Below the pieces are notes generated by a model. The model was not told where the DNA came from, searched no databases, and was given only the letters and a program-made list of their open reading frames with translations. 64,000 bases of DNA from JASLEW01 sp035544895. Lineage in GTDB: Bacteria; Acidobacteriota; Thermoanaerobaculia; Multivoradales; UBA5704. Every line of letters begins with the position of its first letter. The first letter of the stretch is position 1. The stretch spans positions 62,001 to 126,000 of the forward strand of contig DASZZM010000059.1 in the NCBI GenBank assembly GCA_035544895.1, read 5' to 3'. A program made the position numbers and the translations under genes. Below, piece after piece: positions 19,349 to 28,835 of this stretch.

Positions 19349-21349
19349 ATGACGAGCGTAAATGGCGCATACGGCGCCGGAGCGCCGCAGCGGGGCGCAC
19401 TGGCGGCAGTGGTTTGCGCCGCCGCGGCGATCCTGGCGGCGCCGGCCAGGGCCGACTCACTCCAACCGATCACCGCCGAGGAGCGCGCCCTGACCGCCGT
19501 GCCTGGGGCGCCCAACGCGCCGGCGGTGGTGCTGTTCAAGAGGGGCGAGTTCTGGATGATGGACCCGGCCAGGCACGACATCTCGTCGCGGCTCCAGGTG
19601 CAGGTGAGGCTGAAGATCCTGACCGAGGCCGGTATCGGGAGGGGCGACGTTGAAGTCCTCCATAGCCGCGACGTGCGCTTACAGGGCTTTCAAGGGCGCA
19701 CCGTTCTCCCCGATGGCCGCGTGATCCCGGTTCCCAGGGAAGCCACCTTCAGGCTCACCGCTTCGCGTTCGAGCCGGATCTTCGTCACCTCCGTGGCTTT
19801 CTCCGAGGTCAAGGTGGGGGCCATCCTGGAGTACCAGTACGACCAGCGCTGGGATCACCCCTTCTTCCTCGATCCCTGGTATTTCCAGGAACGCATCCCG
19901 GTCCGCCACTCCGAGATCGTCTACCACGTCCCGTTCAGCTTGCAGGCGAAGGTCTGGCAGAGCGACCTGATGCGGGTCGGCATCAAGTCGGAGCAGACCA
20001 GGCTCTCTCAGGCGACGAGATTCAGGGCCTGGGCCGACAACCTGCCGCCGGTGCCGGAGGAGCCTTTCGGCCTGCCCTACGCCGACATGGCGGCGCAAGA
20101 GATGATGGTGCCGGTGTCTTACACCGACAGCGGCGTCTACGAGCCCCTGCTCGACACCTGGGCGACCACGTGCAGGCTCTTCGAGGAAAACGTCTATGGC
20201 AAGGCCCGCCGCAAGGATGGCAGCGTGGCACGGCGGGCCCGCGAGATCGCCGCGGCGGCGCCACCGCCAGGGTCCGGCGGCGAGGCCGGGACCGAGCGCC
20301 GCCAGGCGGTGGCGCTCTACGAGTTCGTGCGCGACGCGATCACGACCGAGCCGCGCCCGGGAGTGGGTCTGCCCGAAAACGACAGCCTGGGCCAGGTGCT
20401 CGAGCGCCGGCGCGGCGATTACGCGGAGAAGGCGCTGCTTCTCCAGGCCATGCTCGCCGCGGTCAAGATCGACGCCCGGCTGGTCTGGGCGGGCGACCGC
20501 GCAGGGGGCGGCATCGACATGGGCATCCCCAACCCCGCCTGGTTCGACCGGGTGCTGGTGGCGGCGCAAATCGACGGCAAGCGCGTTTTCCTCGACCCCG
20601 GCGACCGCGCCCTGACGTTCGGCCACCTGCGGCCGGGCCAGGAAGACACCCCTGCCCTGCTCTTCGACGCCAAGAAGCCCGAGCCGATCACACTGCCCGA
20701 GACGCCGTTCACCGATAACCGGCGCCAGGCCAAGGTCGAGGTGACGCTCGACGACAGCGGCCGCGCCTCCGGCCACGGCAAGCTGGCGCTGACCGGCCAT
20801 CACGCCTGGCGGCGCACCCGCTGGAAGGACGACGCCCAGGCGACCTCCGAGGCCTGGGGAAAATGGCTCGAGGACGCCTTCCCGGGCTTTCAAATCAGCG
20901 GCGTGACGGTTGCGGAGTCTCTGGCCGAGCCGCGGGTCGAAGTGGCCTGGACGATGTCCCAGCGCGGCGAAGAAGCGCTCGGAGACGAGGTGACGTTCAT
21001 CCCTTCGCGGCCGTTTTCGGTCGCAACCCAGCCATTTCCCCCGGGCCAGCGCCGGCTTTCCGCCGTCCTCTTCGACTTTGCCGACCGCGACGAGATCGAG
21101 CTCGCGGTGCACTGGCCCCGCGGCTGGAAAGTCGATGCACGCCCGCGCCCGTGGCGCCTCGAGAACGCGGCCGGAGCAATCGTGACCGACCTCGAAGTGG
21201 ACCCGGCGGCCCGCACCTTCGTCTATCGCCGCCGCCTCGACATCGTCCACCGCAAGGCGGCTACCGCCGAGCAGTTCAATCTCGTCCAGAAGCTCTTTAC
21301 CGAGGCGAGGCAAAATGACGCCCAGCCGCTGGTCTTCGCTCACCAATAG
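19349..21349 (+). CDS. DUF3857 protein with inactive transglutaminase-like domain
   Basis: A secreted or periplasmic protein of 666 residues. It has a signal peptide (ALAAVVCAAAAILAAPARADS), an N-terminal DUF3857 beta domain (about 40-260) and a transglutaminase-like domain (about 310-430). In active members this domain has Cys in GDC, then His, then Asp. Here the Cys is Tyr (Y358 in RRGDYAEKALLL) and the His is Arg (R401 in WFDRVLVA), while the Asp is kept (D416 in FLDPGD). It therefore looks like a pseudo-enzyme. ATG 19349 has GAGG upstream. The next gene overlaps its end and encodes an intact paralogue, suggesting a complex of an active and an inactive partner. Confidence 0.85.
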   Translation: MTSVNGAYGAGAPQRGALAAVVCAAAAILAAPARADSLQPITAEERALTAVPGAPNAPAVVLFKRGEFWMMDPARHDISSRLQVQVRLKILTEAGIGRGDVEVLHSRDVRLQGFQGRTVLPDGRVIPVPREATFRLTASRSSRIFVTSVAFSEVKVGAILEYQYDQRWDHPFFLDPWYFQERIPVRHSEIVYHVPFSLQAKVWQSDLMRVGIKSEQTRLSQATRFRAWADNLPPVPEEPFGLPYADMAAQEMMVPVSYTDSGVYEPLLDTWATTCRLFEENVYGKARRKDGSVARRAREIAAAAPPPGSGGEAGTERRQAVALYEFVRDAITTEPRPGVGLPENDSLGQVLERRRGDYAEKALLLQAMLAAVKIDARLVWAGDRAGGGIDMGIPNPAWFDRVLVAAQIDGKRVFLDPGDRALTFGHLRPGQEDTPALLFDAKKPEPITLPETPFTDNRRQAKVEVTLDDSGRASGHGKLALTGHHAWRRTRWKDDAQATSEAWGKWLEDAFPGFQISGVTVAESLAEPRVEVAWTMSQRGEEALGDEVTFIPSRPFSVATQPFPPGQRRLSAVLFDFADRDEIELAVHWPRGWKVDARPRPWRLENAAGAIVTDLEVDPAARTFVYRRRLDIVHRKAATAEQFNLVQKLFTEARQNDAQPLVFAHQ

Positions 21350-23297
21350 ACGACCGGCCGGCGCGCCGGCAGTCGCAATCATGAGGGGCCGCGGGGCGAG
21401 CTCGGCTCTGCCTGCCCTGCTGGCCTTCCTGGCGCTCGCCGCGCCGGCCTGGGCGGCGACCATCCTGCGGCAGACGGTCGAGGTCGACATCCGCGGCGAT
21501 GGCGGAGTGCGCGAGCACAGGCATCTCGAGGTGCGCATCGACGCCCAGGGCGATTCGCGGTCATGGTCGACCATCCCCATCTACTTCGACGAGAAGCGCG
21601 CCACCCTCGGCGCGGTGAGCGCCTGGGTGCGCAAGCCCGACGGCGCGACCGAAAAGCTGTGGAGGAGGGACTTCGACAGCGCCGACGCGATCGGCGAGGG
21701 CGTGCTCAAGAGCTCGGGCAAGCTGCGCGTGGTGCGTTTTCCGCCGGCGCCGGCCGGGTCCGTGCTGGGTCTCGAGTACGACTTTCTCGACCGCCCCTAC
21801 TTTCCGGCCGGCGCCGTGGAGCTCTATGCCGGGGAAGGCGGCGACGCCATCGAATACCTGAGCGTCGAGGTGCGCGGCGGCGGGGCGGGCTGGCGGTGGC
21901 ACATCGCGGGCCCGGCCGGCGGCCTGCGAGTCAGCGAGTCTCCGGGCGCCGTCAAGGTCACCGCCAGCGGCCTGCCGCGCCTCGCCAGGGTAGATCTGGC
22001 CCCCGGCCGCTCGCGCCTGCCCGTCCTCCTGTACGGCTGGAGCGGGCCGGCAACGTGGGGCGCTGTCGCCGACTGGTTCGCAGGGATCGCCCGCGAGGTG
22101 CCGCGCGATCGGGAGGCGGTGCGGCGGACGGCGCGCCAGCTCACCGCCGGGGTCGAGGGCAAGAGAGAGCGCCTCGAAGTGCTGCTGCGGTTCGTCCGCC
22201 GCCAGGTGCGCTACGTGGCGGTCGAGGTCGGCATCGGCGGCTACCGTCCGGCGCCAGCCGAGGAGACCCTGGCGAGGCGCTGGGGGGACTGCAAGGCCAA
22301 GGTCTTCCTGCTCCTCGACTTGCTCAAGGAGGCCGGCATCGAAGCCTACCCGGTCCTGGTCCCGGCCGCCGAAGACGACCGCATCGACCCCGAGTTCCCG
22401 TCGCACCTAGGGTTCAACCACCTGATCGCGGCGCTGCCGGCCGCGGACCTGACGCCGAGCCCCGACGACCCCGTCGCCGGCGGCCTCCTCTTCGTCGATC
22501 CCACCCAGACCCGCGGCGGCGCGCGCTGGCTCGAGCCGTGGGTGCAAGGCCAGCAGGCGCTGGTGGTGCGCGGCGAGGCCAGCAAGCTGATGCGCCTGCC
22601 GCTGCGGCCGCAGCTCGAGACCAGCCGGTTGTCACTGCAGCTGGCGGCGCGGGATGATGGCGGTATCGGCGGCATCGGCGGCGTCGACCGCATCGAGGGC
22701 AGCGTCCGCTGGGAGCTGCACGGCGGCAAGGCGGCGGAGTACACCGAGCGCTTCGCCGGTGAGCCGCCGGAGAGAATCGCGGAGCAGGCACGGACGCTTC
22801 TCGCCGCCGCCTTGCCCGGGGCCAACCTGTCCAGCATCGAGGCGGCCGCGATCGATTCCGCGGTGCCGGGCTTCGTGTTCAGCGCCAGGATCTCCGCCGC
22901 CGGCCTGGTGGCCGCGGGAGAGGCCGGCGCCCGCTCCTTTACCGTCCCCGGGCTCATCGGCACTCCCGCGCCTGCCGTGCTGCGCGACCGCACGCTGCCG
23001 CTCTTCCTCACTCTGGGGGTCACCGAGGTCTCGTGGAGAATGAGCCTGCCCCGGGGCTGGTGCCCGGCGCAGCGCGACGAAGGGGGGGCCGACAACGAGA
23101 TCGCCTCGTTCCGCCAGGCGGTCGCCTGCGAGGGGGAGGTCTTCACTCTCGAGCGCCGCACCGAGCTGCGCCAGAGGTGGGTCGAGCCGGCACAGCTGCC
23201 GCGGCTCGCCGAAGTTGCCCTGGCCGAGCACCGCGCCGCCGCCCGCCGCATCCACCTCGACCGCCTGCGCGCCCAGCCTGCCTCCCCGCACGGCTAG
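21315..23297 (+). CDS. DUF3857/transglutaminase-like domain protein
   Basis: This is the active-looking paralogue of the preceding gene, 660 residues. After a signal segment (ALPALLAFLALAAPAWA) come a DUF3857 domain and a transglutaminase-like domain with Cys (C326 in RRWGDCKAKVFLL), His (H369 in LGFNHLIAALP) and Asp (D395 in LLFVDPTQ) in the right order. Substrates of this family are not established. The ATG at 21315 has GCGAGG closely upstream and overlaps the previous gene by 35 bp. ATG 21381 would give a shorter, more usual signal peptide but has no ribosome site. Confidence 0.85.
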   Translation: MTPSRWSSLTNRRPAGAPAVAIMRGRGASSALPALLAFLALAAPAWAATILRQTVEVDIRGDGGVREHRHLEVRIDAQGDSRSWSTIPIYFDEKRATLGAVSAWVRKPDGATEKLWRRDFDSADAIGEGVLKSSGKLRVVRFPPAPAGSVLGLEYDFLDRPYFPAGAVELYAGEGGDAIEYLSVEVRGGGAGWRWHIAGPAGGLRVSESPGAVKVTASGLPRLARVDLAPGRSRLPVLLYGWSGPATWGAVADWFAGIAREVPRDREAVRRTARQLTAGVEGKRERLEVLLRFVRRQVRYVAVEVGIGGYRPAPAEETLARRWGDCKAKVFLLLDLLKEAGIEAYPVLVPAAEDDRIDPEFPSHLGFNHLIAALPAADLTPSPDDPVAGGLLFVDPTQTRGGARWLEPWVQGQQALVVRGEASKLMRLPLRPQLETSRLSLQLAARDDGGIGGIGGVDRIEGSVRWELHGGKAAEYTERFAGEPPERIAEQARTLLAAALPGANLSSIEAAAIDSAVPGFVFSARISAAGLVAAGEAGARSFTVPGLIGTPAPAVLRDRTLPLFLTLGVTEVSWRMSLPRGWCPAQRDEGGADNEIASFRQAVACEGEVFTLERRTELRQRWVEPAQLPRLAEVALAEHRAAARRIHLDRLRAQPASPHG

Positions 23298-23308
23298 TGC
23301 GCCTCGCG

Positions 23309-24481
23309 ATGTCCGCCACCCTCGGCCAGCGCGCCCGCTTCGACCTGGTCCGTTACGCCAACTGCTGGGAGGATGCCGAAGTCCTGTGCGCCGCCCTGGC
23401 GCCGCGGCCGGGGATGCGGATCCTCTCGATCGCCTCGGCGGGCGACAACAGCTTCTCGCTGGTCGCCGCCGGGGCGCAGGTGGTCGCGGCCGACCTGTCG
23501 CCGGCCCAGCTCGCCCTGGTCGAGCTCAAGCGGGCGGTGCTGCTGCGGCTCGACTACGGCGACGCCCTGGCATTTCTTGGCGTGGGCCGGCCGGAGCGGG
23601 CGCGCGGCCGGGGGCCGGCCCGCCTGCGCTGGTTCGCCCGCCTGGCGGAGGACCTCTCGCCCGAGGCGCGCGGCTTCTGGCAGGCGCGGCCGGCTGCCGT
23701 CGCCGGCGGCATCATCCACCACGGCAAGTTCGAGCGCTATTTCGCCCTCTTCCGCAGCCGCCTGCTGCCGCTGATCCACCGCCGCCGCACCGTCGAGTGC
23801 CTGCTTGCCGAGCGCGACGAGGAAGGACGCCGGGCGTTCTACGCGCGCCGCTGGGACAACCTGCGCTGGCGCCTGCTCTTCCGCGTCTTCTTCAGCCGCT
23901 TCGTCATGGGCCGGCTCGGCCGCGACCCGGAGTTTTTCCGCTACGTGGAGGGGTCGGTCGCCGAGCGTATCCTGGAGCGGGCGCGCTATGCCCTGACGGT
24001 CCTTCCCACCCACGACAATCCCTACCTGGAGTACATCCTCACCGGCGGCTTTCGTCACGTGCTGCCCCATTACCTGCGGCCGGAAGTCTTCGCCGCCCTG
24101 CGCCGGCATCTGGAGCGCCGGCCGGATTGCCTGCTGCTGGCCGCGGGAGCGATCGACGACGTGGCCATGGCGGCGGCCGCGGGCGAAGCCGGCGCGGCGG
24201 CCCGGGAGGGGGAGCCGCGTCCGGGGCGAGGCTTCGACGGCTTCAACCTGTCCGATATCTTCGAGTACCTGGAGCCGGCGGCCTGCGCCGCGGTCTACGA
24301 GCGGCTGCTGCCGGCGGCCAATCCCGGAGCACGCCTGGCCTACTGGAATATGCTCGCGCCGCGCCGCCATCCGGCGAGCGCCGCCGGCCGCGTGCGGCCG
24401 CTCGCCGATGAGGCGCGGGCTCTGTTCGCCCGCGACCGGGCGTTCTTCTACAGCGCCTTCGTGCTCGAGGAGGTCCGCTGA
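23309..24481 (+). CDS. DUF3419 protein, BtaA-like aminocarboxypropyl transferase
   Basis: BtaA moves a 3-amino-3-carboxypropyl group from S-adenosylmethionine to diacylglycerol, the first step of betaine lipid synthesis. This 390-residue protein has the DUF3419 hallmarks: RYANCWEDAEVLCAALAP at the start, the SAM-binding stretch ILSIASAGDNSFSLVAAGA then VVAADLSPAQLALVELKRA, and LPTHDNPYLEYILTGG and FNLSDIFEYL near the end. No BtaB methyltransferase lies beside it. The neighbour is a dolichol-kinase-like membrane protein, so a lipid role is likely, but betaine lipid formation is inference. Confidence 0.8.
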   Translation: MSATLGQRARFDLVRYANCWEDAEVLCAALAPRPGMRILSIASAGDNSFSLVAAGAQVVAADLSPAQLALVELKRAVLLRLDYGDALAFLGVGRPERARGRGPARLRWFARLAEDLSPEARGFWQARPAAVAGGIIHHGKFERYFALFRSRLLPLIHRRRTVECLLAERDEEGRRAFYARRWDNLRWRLLFRVFFSRFVMGRLGRDPEFFRYVEGSVAERILERARYALTVLPTHDNPYLEYILTGGFRHVLPHYLRPEVFAALRRHLERRPDCLLLAAGAIDDVAMAAAAGEAGAAAREGEPRPGRGFDGFNLSDIFEYLEPAACAAVYERLLPAANPGARLAYWNMLAPRRHPASAAGRVRPLADEARALFARDRAFFYSAFVLEEVR

Positions 24482-24488
24482 TGGGCGG

Positions 24489-26003
24489 GTGGAATTGAAC
24501 GCATTGCGGGCTGACTTGCCGGGCGCGGCGGTCCTCTCCGCGGTCTTCGTCGGCCTGCTGCTCGCCGCCGAGATCTGGCGCCGATTCGGCCACGCGAAGC
24601 CGGAGTGGACCCGCAAGCTGGTGCACCTGGGCGGCGGCATCGCCTGCCTGTTCTTTCCCTTCCTGGTCCACTCTCCCTGGGTGGTCCTGGCGATGGCCCT
24701 GGCGCTGACCTCGCTTTTCGCGCTGGCCGGGCGGTTCGGATTCCTCCAGAGCCTGCACGGAATCGGCCGCCGGAGCCGGGGCGCCGAGTACTACCCTCTG
24801 TCGGTCTTCCTGGTCTTCCTGCTGTCGCGCGGCCGCCCCTGGCTCTATCTCCCCGCGGTCCTGGTGCTCGCGGTGGCGGATGCCTTCGCTGCTCTCATCG
24901 GCAGCCGCTACGGCCTGCTGCGCTACGAGGTCGAGGACGAAAAGAAGAGCCTCGAAGGCTCCCTGGTCTTCATGGTCATCGCATTCCTGGTGATTCACCT
25001 GCCGGTGCTGCTGATGACCGACCTGCCGCGCCCGGTCTGCGTGCTCGCCGCCCTGCTGGTCGCGGCCCTGGTCACCGGCTTCGAAGCGATCTCGCTGCAC
25101 GGCTCGGACAACCTCTTCGTGCCGCTCGCCGTGGTGGTGATCCTGGGCAAGATCACCCGCAAGCCGCTCGACGAGGTCGTCTTCCAGAACCTGTCGCTGC
25201 TGGCCATCTGCCTGGGGGTGGGCATCCTCGTCTGGCGCTCGCGCCCGCTCAACGTCGGAGGCGCCATCGCCTTCGTCCTCTTCGCTTACGGGGCCTGGTC
25301 TCTCGGCAACTGGCAATGGGCGCTGCCGGCGTTCCTGGGCTTCGCCGCCTACGTGGCCGGCTGGTACTTCCTGGCGCCGCCGAGGCACGAGTCGGGCGTC
25401 AAGGTGCGGACGGTGTCGCGCGCGCTGCTGGCTCCCTTCCTGGTCTTGATCGTGGCCAACAGCAGCGACACCTTTGCGCCCGCTTTCGGCCCCTACCTGG
25501 CGGCCTGCGGCGCAGTCCTGGCTTTCAGCCTGGGAAGCGGCGTCTTCCCTCTCGAGCGCCCCGGCGGCCTGCGCGGCCTGCTCGCCGCCGCCGGCTGGGG
25601 GGCGCTCGCCTGCGCCCTCACCGCGCTGCCGCTCTGGCTCGTCGAGGGGCTGCCTGCGCGGTCCCTTCTCCTAGTTGCCACGGTGGTGATCGCGGCCTCC
25701 CTGGCCAACACCGCGGTCGAGCGGCGACGGCCGCCGGCGGCGGCCGCGGAAGCGATGGCCGCGGCGCCTGCAACGACGACGACCGCGGCGGGTAGGGTCC
25801 GGCACACAGCGCCGGCCGAGGACGCGCCGGTTGCGCCGCGCCGCCGCGAGTGGACGGCCAGCCGCTTCCTGCTGACCCTGCTCGCCGCCGGCGCCATCCT
25901 CGGCCTGCAGGCCCTGGGCGTGACCGCCGAGTGGAAGCCGGACACGGGGCCGCTCGGACCTTCGATCAGTGGCGTGGCAGGGGCGGTCCGAGCGGTGCGT
26001 TGA
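24489..26003 (+). CDS. Polytopic membrane protein, dolichol kinase/CDP-diglyceride synthase-like
   Basis: About 504 residues with many hydrophobic helices. The N-terminal half matches the SEC59/DGK1/VTE5 type: TRKLVHLGGGIACLFFPFL, AVADAFAALIGSRYG, EDEKKSLEGSLVFM, and ISLHGSDNLFVPLAVV. Such enzymes phosphorylate dolichol, phytol or diacylglycerol with CTP. The C-terminal half adds further helices and a low-complexity Ala/Thr stretch (about 415-450). The start is uncertain: GTG 24489 is taken, eight bases after the DUF3419 stop; TTG 24504 is an alternative. Its direct coupling to a BtaA-like gene suggests the two act on the same diacylglycerol or isoprenoid lipid pool. Confidence 0.7.
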   Translation: MELNALRADLPGAAVLSAVFVGLLLAAEIWRRFGHAKPEWTRKLVHLGGGIACLFFPFLVHSPWVVLAMALALTSLFALAGRFGFLQSLHGIGRRSRGAEYYPLSVFLVFLLSRGRPWLYLPAVLVLAVADAFAALIGSRYGLLRYEVEDEKKSLEGSLVFMVIAFLVIHLPVLLMTDLPRPVCVLAALLVAALVTGFEAISLHGSDNLFVPLAVVVILGKITRKPLDEVVFQNLSLLAICLGVGILVWRSRPLNVGGAIAFVLFAYGAWSLGNWQWALPAFLGFAAYVAGWYFLAPPRHESGVKVRTVSRALLAPFLVLIVANSSDTFAPAFGPYLAACGAVLAFSLGSGVFPLERPGGLRGLLAAAGWGALACALTALPLWLVEGLPARSLLLVATVVIAASLANTAVERRRPPAAAAEAMAAAPATTTTAAGRVRHTAPAEDAPVAPRRREWTASRFLLTLLAAGAILGLQALGVTAEWKPDTGPLGPSISGVAGAVRAVR

Positions 26004-26018
26004 AACGGGGGCCAGGAG

Positions 26019-28835
26019 CTACGCAGCCCGCGCCGGGAGGCGGCCGGCCGGCGCGCCTGCGGCAAGCGCGTCACGAAGCTCGATGTGGAAGAACTCATAG
26101 CCGGAGCCGGCCCGGTGCATCAGATCGCAAGCCACGGCCTGATCGAGGAAGCGCACCCAGCGCAAGGGAAAGGCGTCGTCGACCCGGAGCAGCAGCCGTA
26201 GAGTGTAATGCTGGACGAAGTCGAGACCGCGCAGCGCGAGGAAGCACCACCAGCCGACCGTCAACCCCCAAAAGGCGGTCTCGTGCCACAGCGTGCCGCC
26301 GAACCCAACGGCGACGAGGGTCGAGAGCAGCAGCACAGTCCACAGCGCGCGCCGCAGGGCGGGGTGCCGGACGAGGTCGCGGCCACGCAGCGCGATGGCG
26401 CACCACACCCCGAGCGCGAGCACGGCGGAGAAGGCCGCCAGCCAGGCGAACCTGTCGGGGAACAGGACGTCGGCAAGCGTCAGGGCGAGCGTCAGGATGA
26501 GCAGCAGCACCCCCAGAGCGACCGCCACGCCTTGCAGGACGCGCCAAGCGGCATGAGTGTTTTCCGCGATCGCCCGGCGCAACCCGGGAGGTGGAGAGCG
26601 GCGCCGCGATGCGTCGGAGTCGTCCTCCTCGACGACATCGCCCAGCAGACCGCAGGCCAGGCCGGCGATGGCGCTCACCACCACCGACACGAACAATAGG
26701 ACAGAGTCGAGGTAGACGACCTGGTGGAGCCGGGCCCTGAGACGCTCGATCAGCCACCACAGCGCCAGCAGCAGCAGCGTCCACAGCGCGCCCTGTCTGC
26801 ACTTGCCCCACGACCAGCGGGAACGCGTCAGCCCGGCGGCGATCTCGGTGTCGCCGCGCTCCCGGAGCCCACGGCGCAACCCGAAGACGAGTCCGAACAG
26901 CGCACCGTAGAGCAAGCCAAACTGCAGGCCGTTGGGGAGGTCGCCGGGCAAGTGGAGCAGGCGCGCGTGGCACAGCGACAGGGCAGCGAACAGGTTGAAG
27001 AAGATCATGGCCGCGCCGCCGATCGCCCAGGCCCGAGCCGCCGGCCGGTGTGGCAGGGACTTCAGCGTGCCGGCCCCGCCGGCCGCGCTCGCCGCGACCG
27101 CGGGGACGGCCGCCTCGGTGGCTCGCAGCCGCCACCCGTCGAGCGCGCCGGCGACGGCGCCCGCCGCGAGCCCGACCAGCAGCAGGTAGGTCCAGTCTGG
27201 CCTCCACACGGCCACCGGGAGCAGGAGCAGAGCGCCGCCGAGCGCTCGCGAGGCGACGGCGTAGATCCAGACGCGGGACGCGCCGGGCAGCCAGCTCGGC
27301 TGCAGCCGCTCGAGCTGGAAAAGCTCGAGGTGGTGGGCCTTCATCCTGGCGGCCAGCCAGACGAGGGAAGGGCCGCTCCGTGCCGGCAGCGGTTGGGGAG
27401 GGTGCCTCAGCATTTCCCGGAAGTAGGCCGCCATCAACGGCCGCAGGCCATCGCCGGTGTGCGGCGGAAGGCTCTCCGCGGTTGCAGCCGCCGGGGTGTC
27501 CGCCAGGGAGCTCTCCAGGGCAGCGGGCGCCGCTGCCTGAGTCGTCGAGCCGGTGCGGCAGAGCATCCGGTCCATCACGACCAGCCGGAGCGGGATGCGC
27601 GCCAGCTCCCGCCGGCCTGGCTCCTGGAGCGCCGCGCGCAGCGGCTCCGCGCCGGCTCCCCCGGCGGCAAGGAACTCGTCGAGCGCCGCGTCGCGGAGCG
27701 GCCGCAGGGCGTAGGCGTCGCGCAACGCCAGACGCTCGTCGAGATCCTGGTAGGCATCGCTGCGGCACGACACCGCCAGCCCGCACTTCGGGTGGGCGGC
27801 GAGAAACTCGTTGATGGCGCACACACAGGCGTGCCGGCAACCGCGCTCGACCTCCTCGAGCCCGTCGAGCAACGGCAGCAGGCGGTCTTGCTCGATCCAG
27901 TCGCGGACCAGGGCGGGGTCGAGCTTGTAGAGCGTCTTGTACCCGGTGAGCATCTCCCCTGCCATCCAGCCGGCAAGCCGCCGCGACAGCGGTCCCCACG
28001 ACCCGAGCCGGAGGACCACCGGCACCGGCTGCTCGGGAGCGTAACGTGCCAGCTCCACGAGGCCGCCCGCCACCTGCAACAGGTCGGTGGTCGTGCCGCA
28101 GCCGCACTCTCCGAGGATCAACAGCCGCCGCTCGCTCGCGACGAAGAGGTCGAGAGGAGTCCGCGGCGGCAACAGCCTCGCCTCCCTGCGCTCGATCCAC
28201 GCGGGCGGGTCCAGCGCCTGGGCGACGTCTCCTGAGCGCTCCTCACGGTCGCGGGCCAGTAAGCCGGCTTTCGGGAGACTTTGCGACAGATACTCCGCCA
28301 AGGAACCTTCCACCTGGCCGAGCAAGCGGCCCAGCTCCGGCCGGGCCAGCCGGGCCCGCTTCTGTCTCTCCTCATGGTCGCGCAGCGCCGCGATCACCTG
28401 GCGCGCCAGGCCTTCTGGGCTGGTGAAGCGCTCCACCACTTCTTTTTCCTGCACGCTGGCCTTGAAGACCCTGAGCTGCTCGCGGCGCTCCGCGCTCTCC
28501 TCGGTCGCAGCGGGCGCCGCCGGCCAGGGATGACTCTCGTCGGCGAGGAAGCAGAAGCGGGGTCTGCCCAGCCAGAACGCCTGCTGGAACTCTTGTTCGG
28601 TGATCGAGGTCTTGGCGCCATCCGGCACGTAACCGTAGCGCCAGGCATAGATTCCGACGAAGAGCTGCGACTCGGCGACCTGGCGCTTGCAGTCGACGAC
28701 TGGAGACTCGTCGCTGGCGTGGAACTTCTCCATCCCGACCGGCTCGTAGCCGTTCTCTGCGAGCGCCTGCGTGACCGCCTCGCGGTACCGCTCCAGATCT
28801 TTCTTGGTACTCGAGATGAAAACTCTGGGGCCCAT
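26019..28835 (-). CDS. DUF4062 / NACHT-like / multi-TM protein
   Basis: A 938-residue protein in three parts. Residues 1-100 are a DUF4062 domain (RVFISSTKKDLERYREAV, SQLFVGIYAWRYG, SITEQEFQQAF), often found at the head of bacterial STAND proteins. Residues about 230-420 resemble a NACHT ATPase: Walker B is LLPLLDGLEEV (D324) and a sensor-like SCRSDAYQDL follows. The P-loop is degenerate, GECGCGTTT (242-250), with Thr at the position of the catalytic Lys. From about 505 there are around ten TM helices, then a short soluble tail. The start is ATG 28835. It is divergent from the TPR-barrel operon. Function is unknown; a membrane-anchored signalling or defence role is possible. Confidence 0.8.
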   Translation of the reverse strand: MGPRVFISSTKKDLERYREAVTQALAENGYEPVGMEKFHASDESPVVDCKRQVAESQLFVGIYAWRYGYVPDGAKTSITEQEFQQAFWLGRPRFCFLADESHPWPAAPAATEESAERREQLRVFKASVQEKEVVERFTSPEGLARQVIAALRDHEERQKRARLARPELGRLLGQVEGSLAEYLSQSLPKAGLLARDREERSGDVAQALDPPAWIERREARLLPPRTPLDLFVASERRLLILGECGCGTTTDLLQVAGGLVELARYAPEQPVPVVLRLGSWGPLSRRLAGWMAGEMLTGYKTLYKLDPALVRDWIEQDRLLPLLDGLEEVERGCRHACVCAINEFLAAHPKCGLAVSCRSDAYQDLDERLALRDAYALRPLRDAALDEFLAAGGAGAEPLRAALQEPGRRELARIPLRLVVMDRMLCRTGSTTQAAAPAALESSLADTPAAATAESLPPHTGDGLRPLMAAYFREMLRHPPQPLPARSGPSLVWLAARMKAHHLELFQLERLQPSWLPGASRVWIYAVASRALGGALLLLPVAVWRPDWTYLLLVGLAAGAVAGALDGWRLRATEAAVPAVAASAAGGAGTLKSLPHRPAARAWAIGGAAMIFFNLFAALSLCHARLLHLPGDLPNGLQFGLLYGALFGLVFGLRRGLRERGDTEIAAGLTRSRWSWGKCRQGALWTLLLLALWWLIERLRARLHQVVYLDSVLLFVSVVVSAIAGLACGLLGDVVEEDDSDASRRRSPPPGLRRAIAENTHAAWRVLQGVAVALGVLLLILTLALTLADVLFPDRFAWLAAFSAVLALGVWCAIALRGRDLVRHPALRRALWTVLLLSTLVAVGFGGTLWHETAFWGLTVGWWCFLALRGLDFVQHYTLRLLLRVDDAFPLRWVRFLDQAVACDLMHRAGSGYEFFHIELRDALAAGAPAGRLPARAA

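Noticed and set aside
23033..23308. A longer start for the DUF3419 gene within the preceding coding region
   Set aside because: The extra residues are Arg/Gly-rich and are just the shifted reading of the transglutaminase gene; ATG 23309 gives the family N-terminus.
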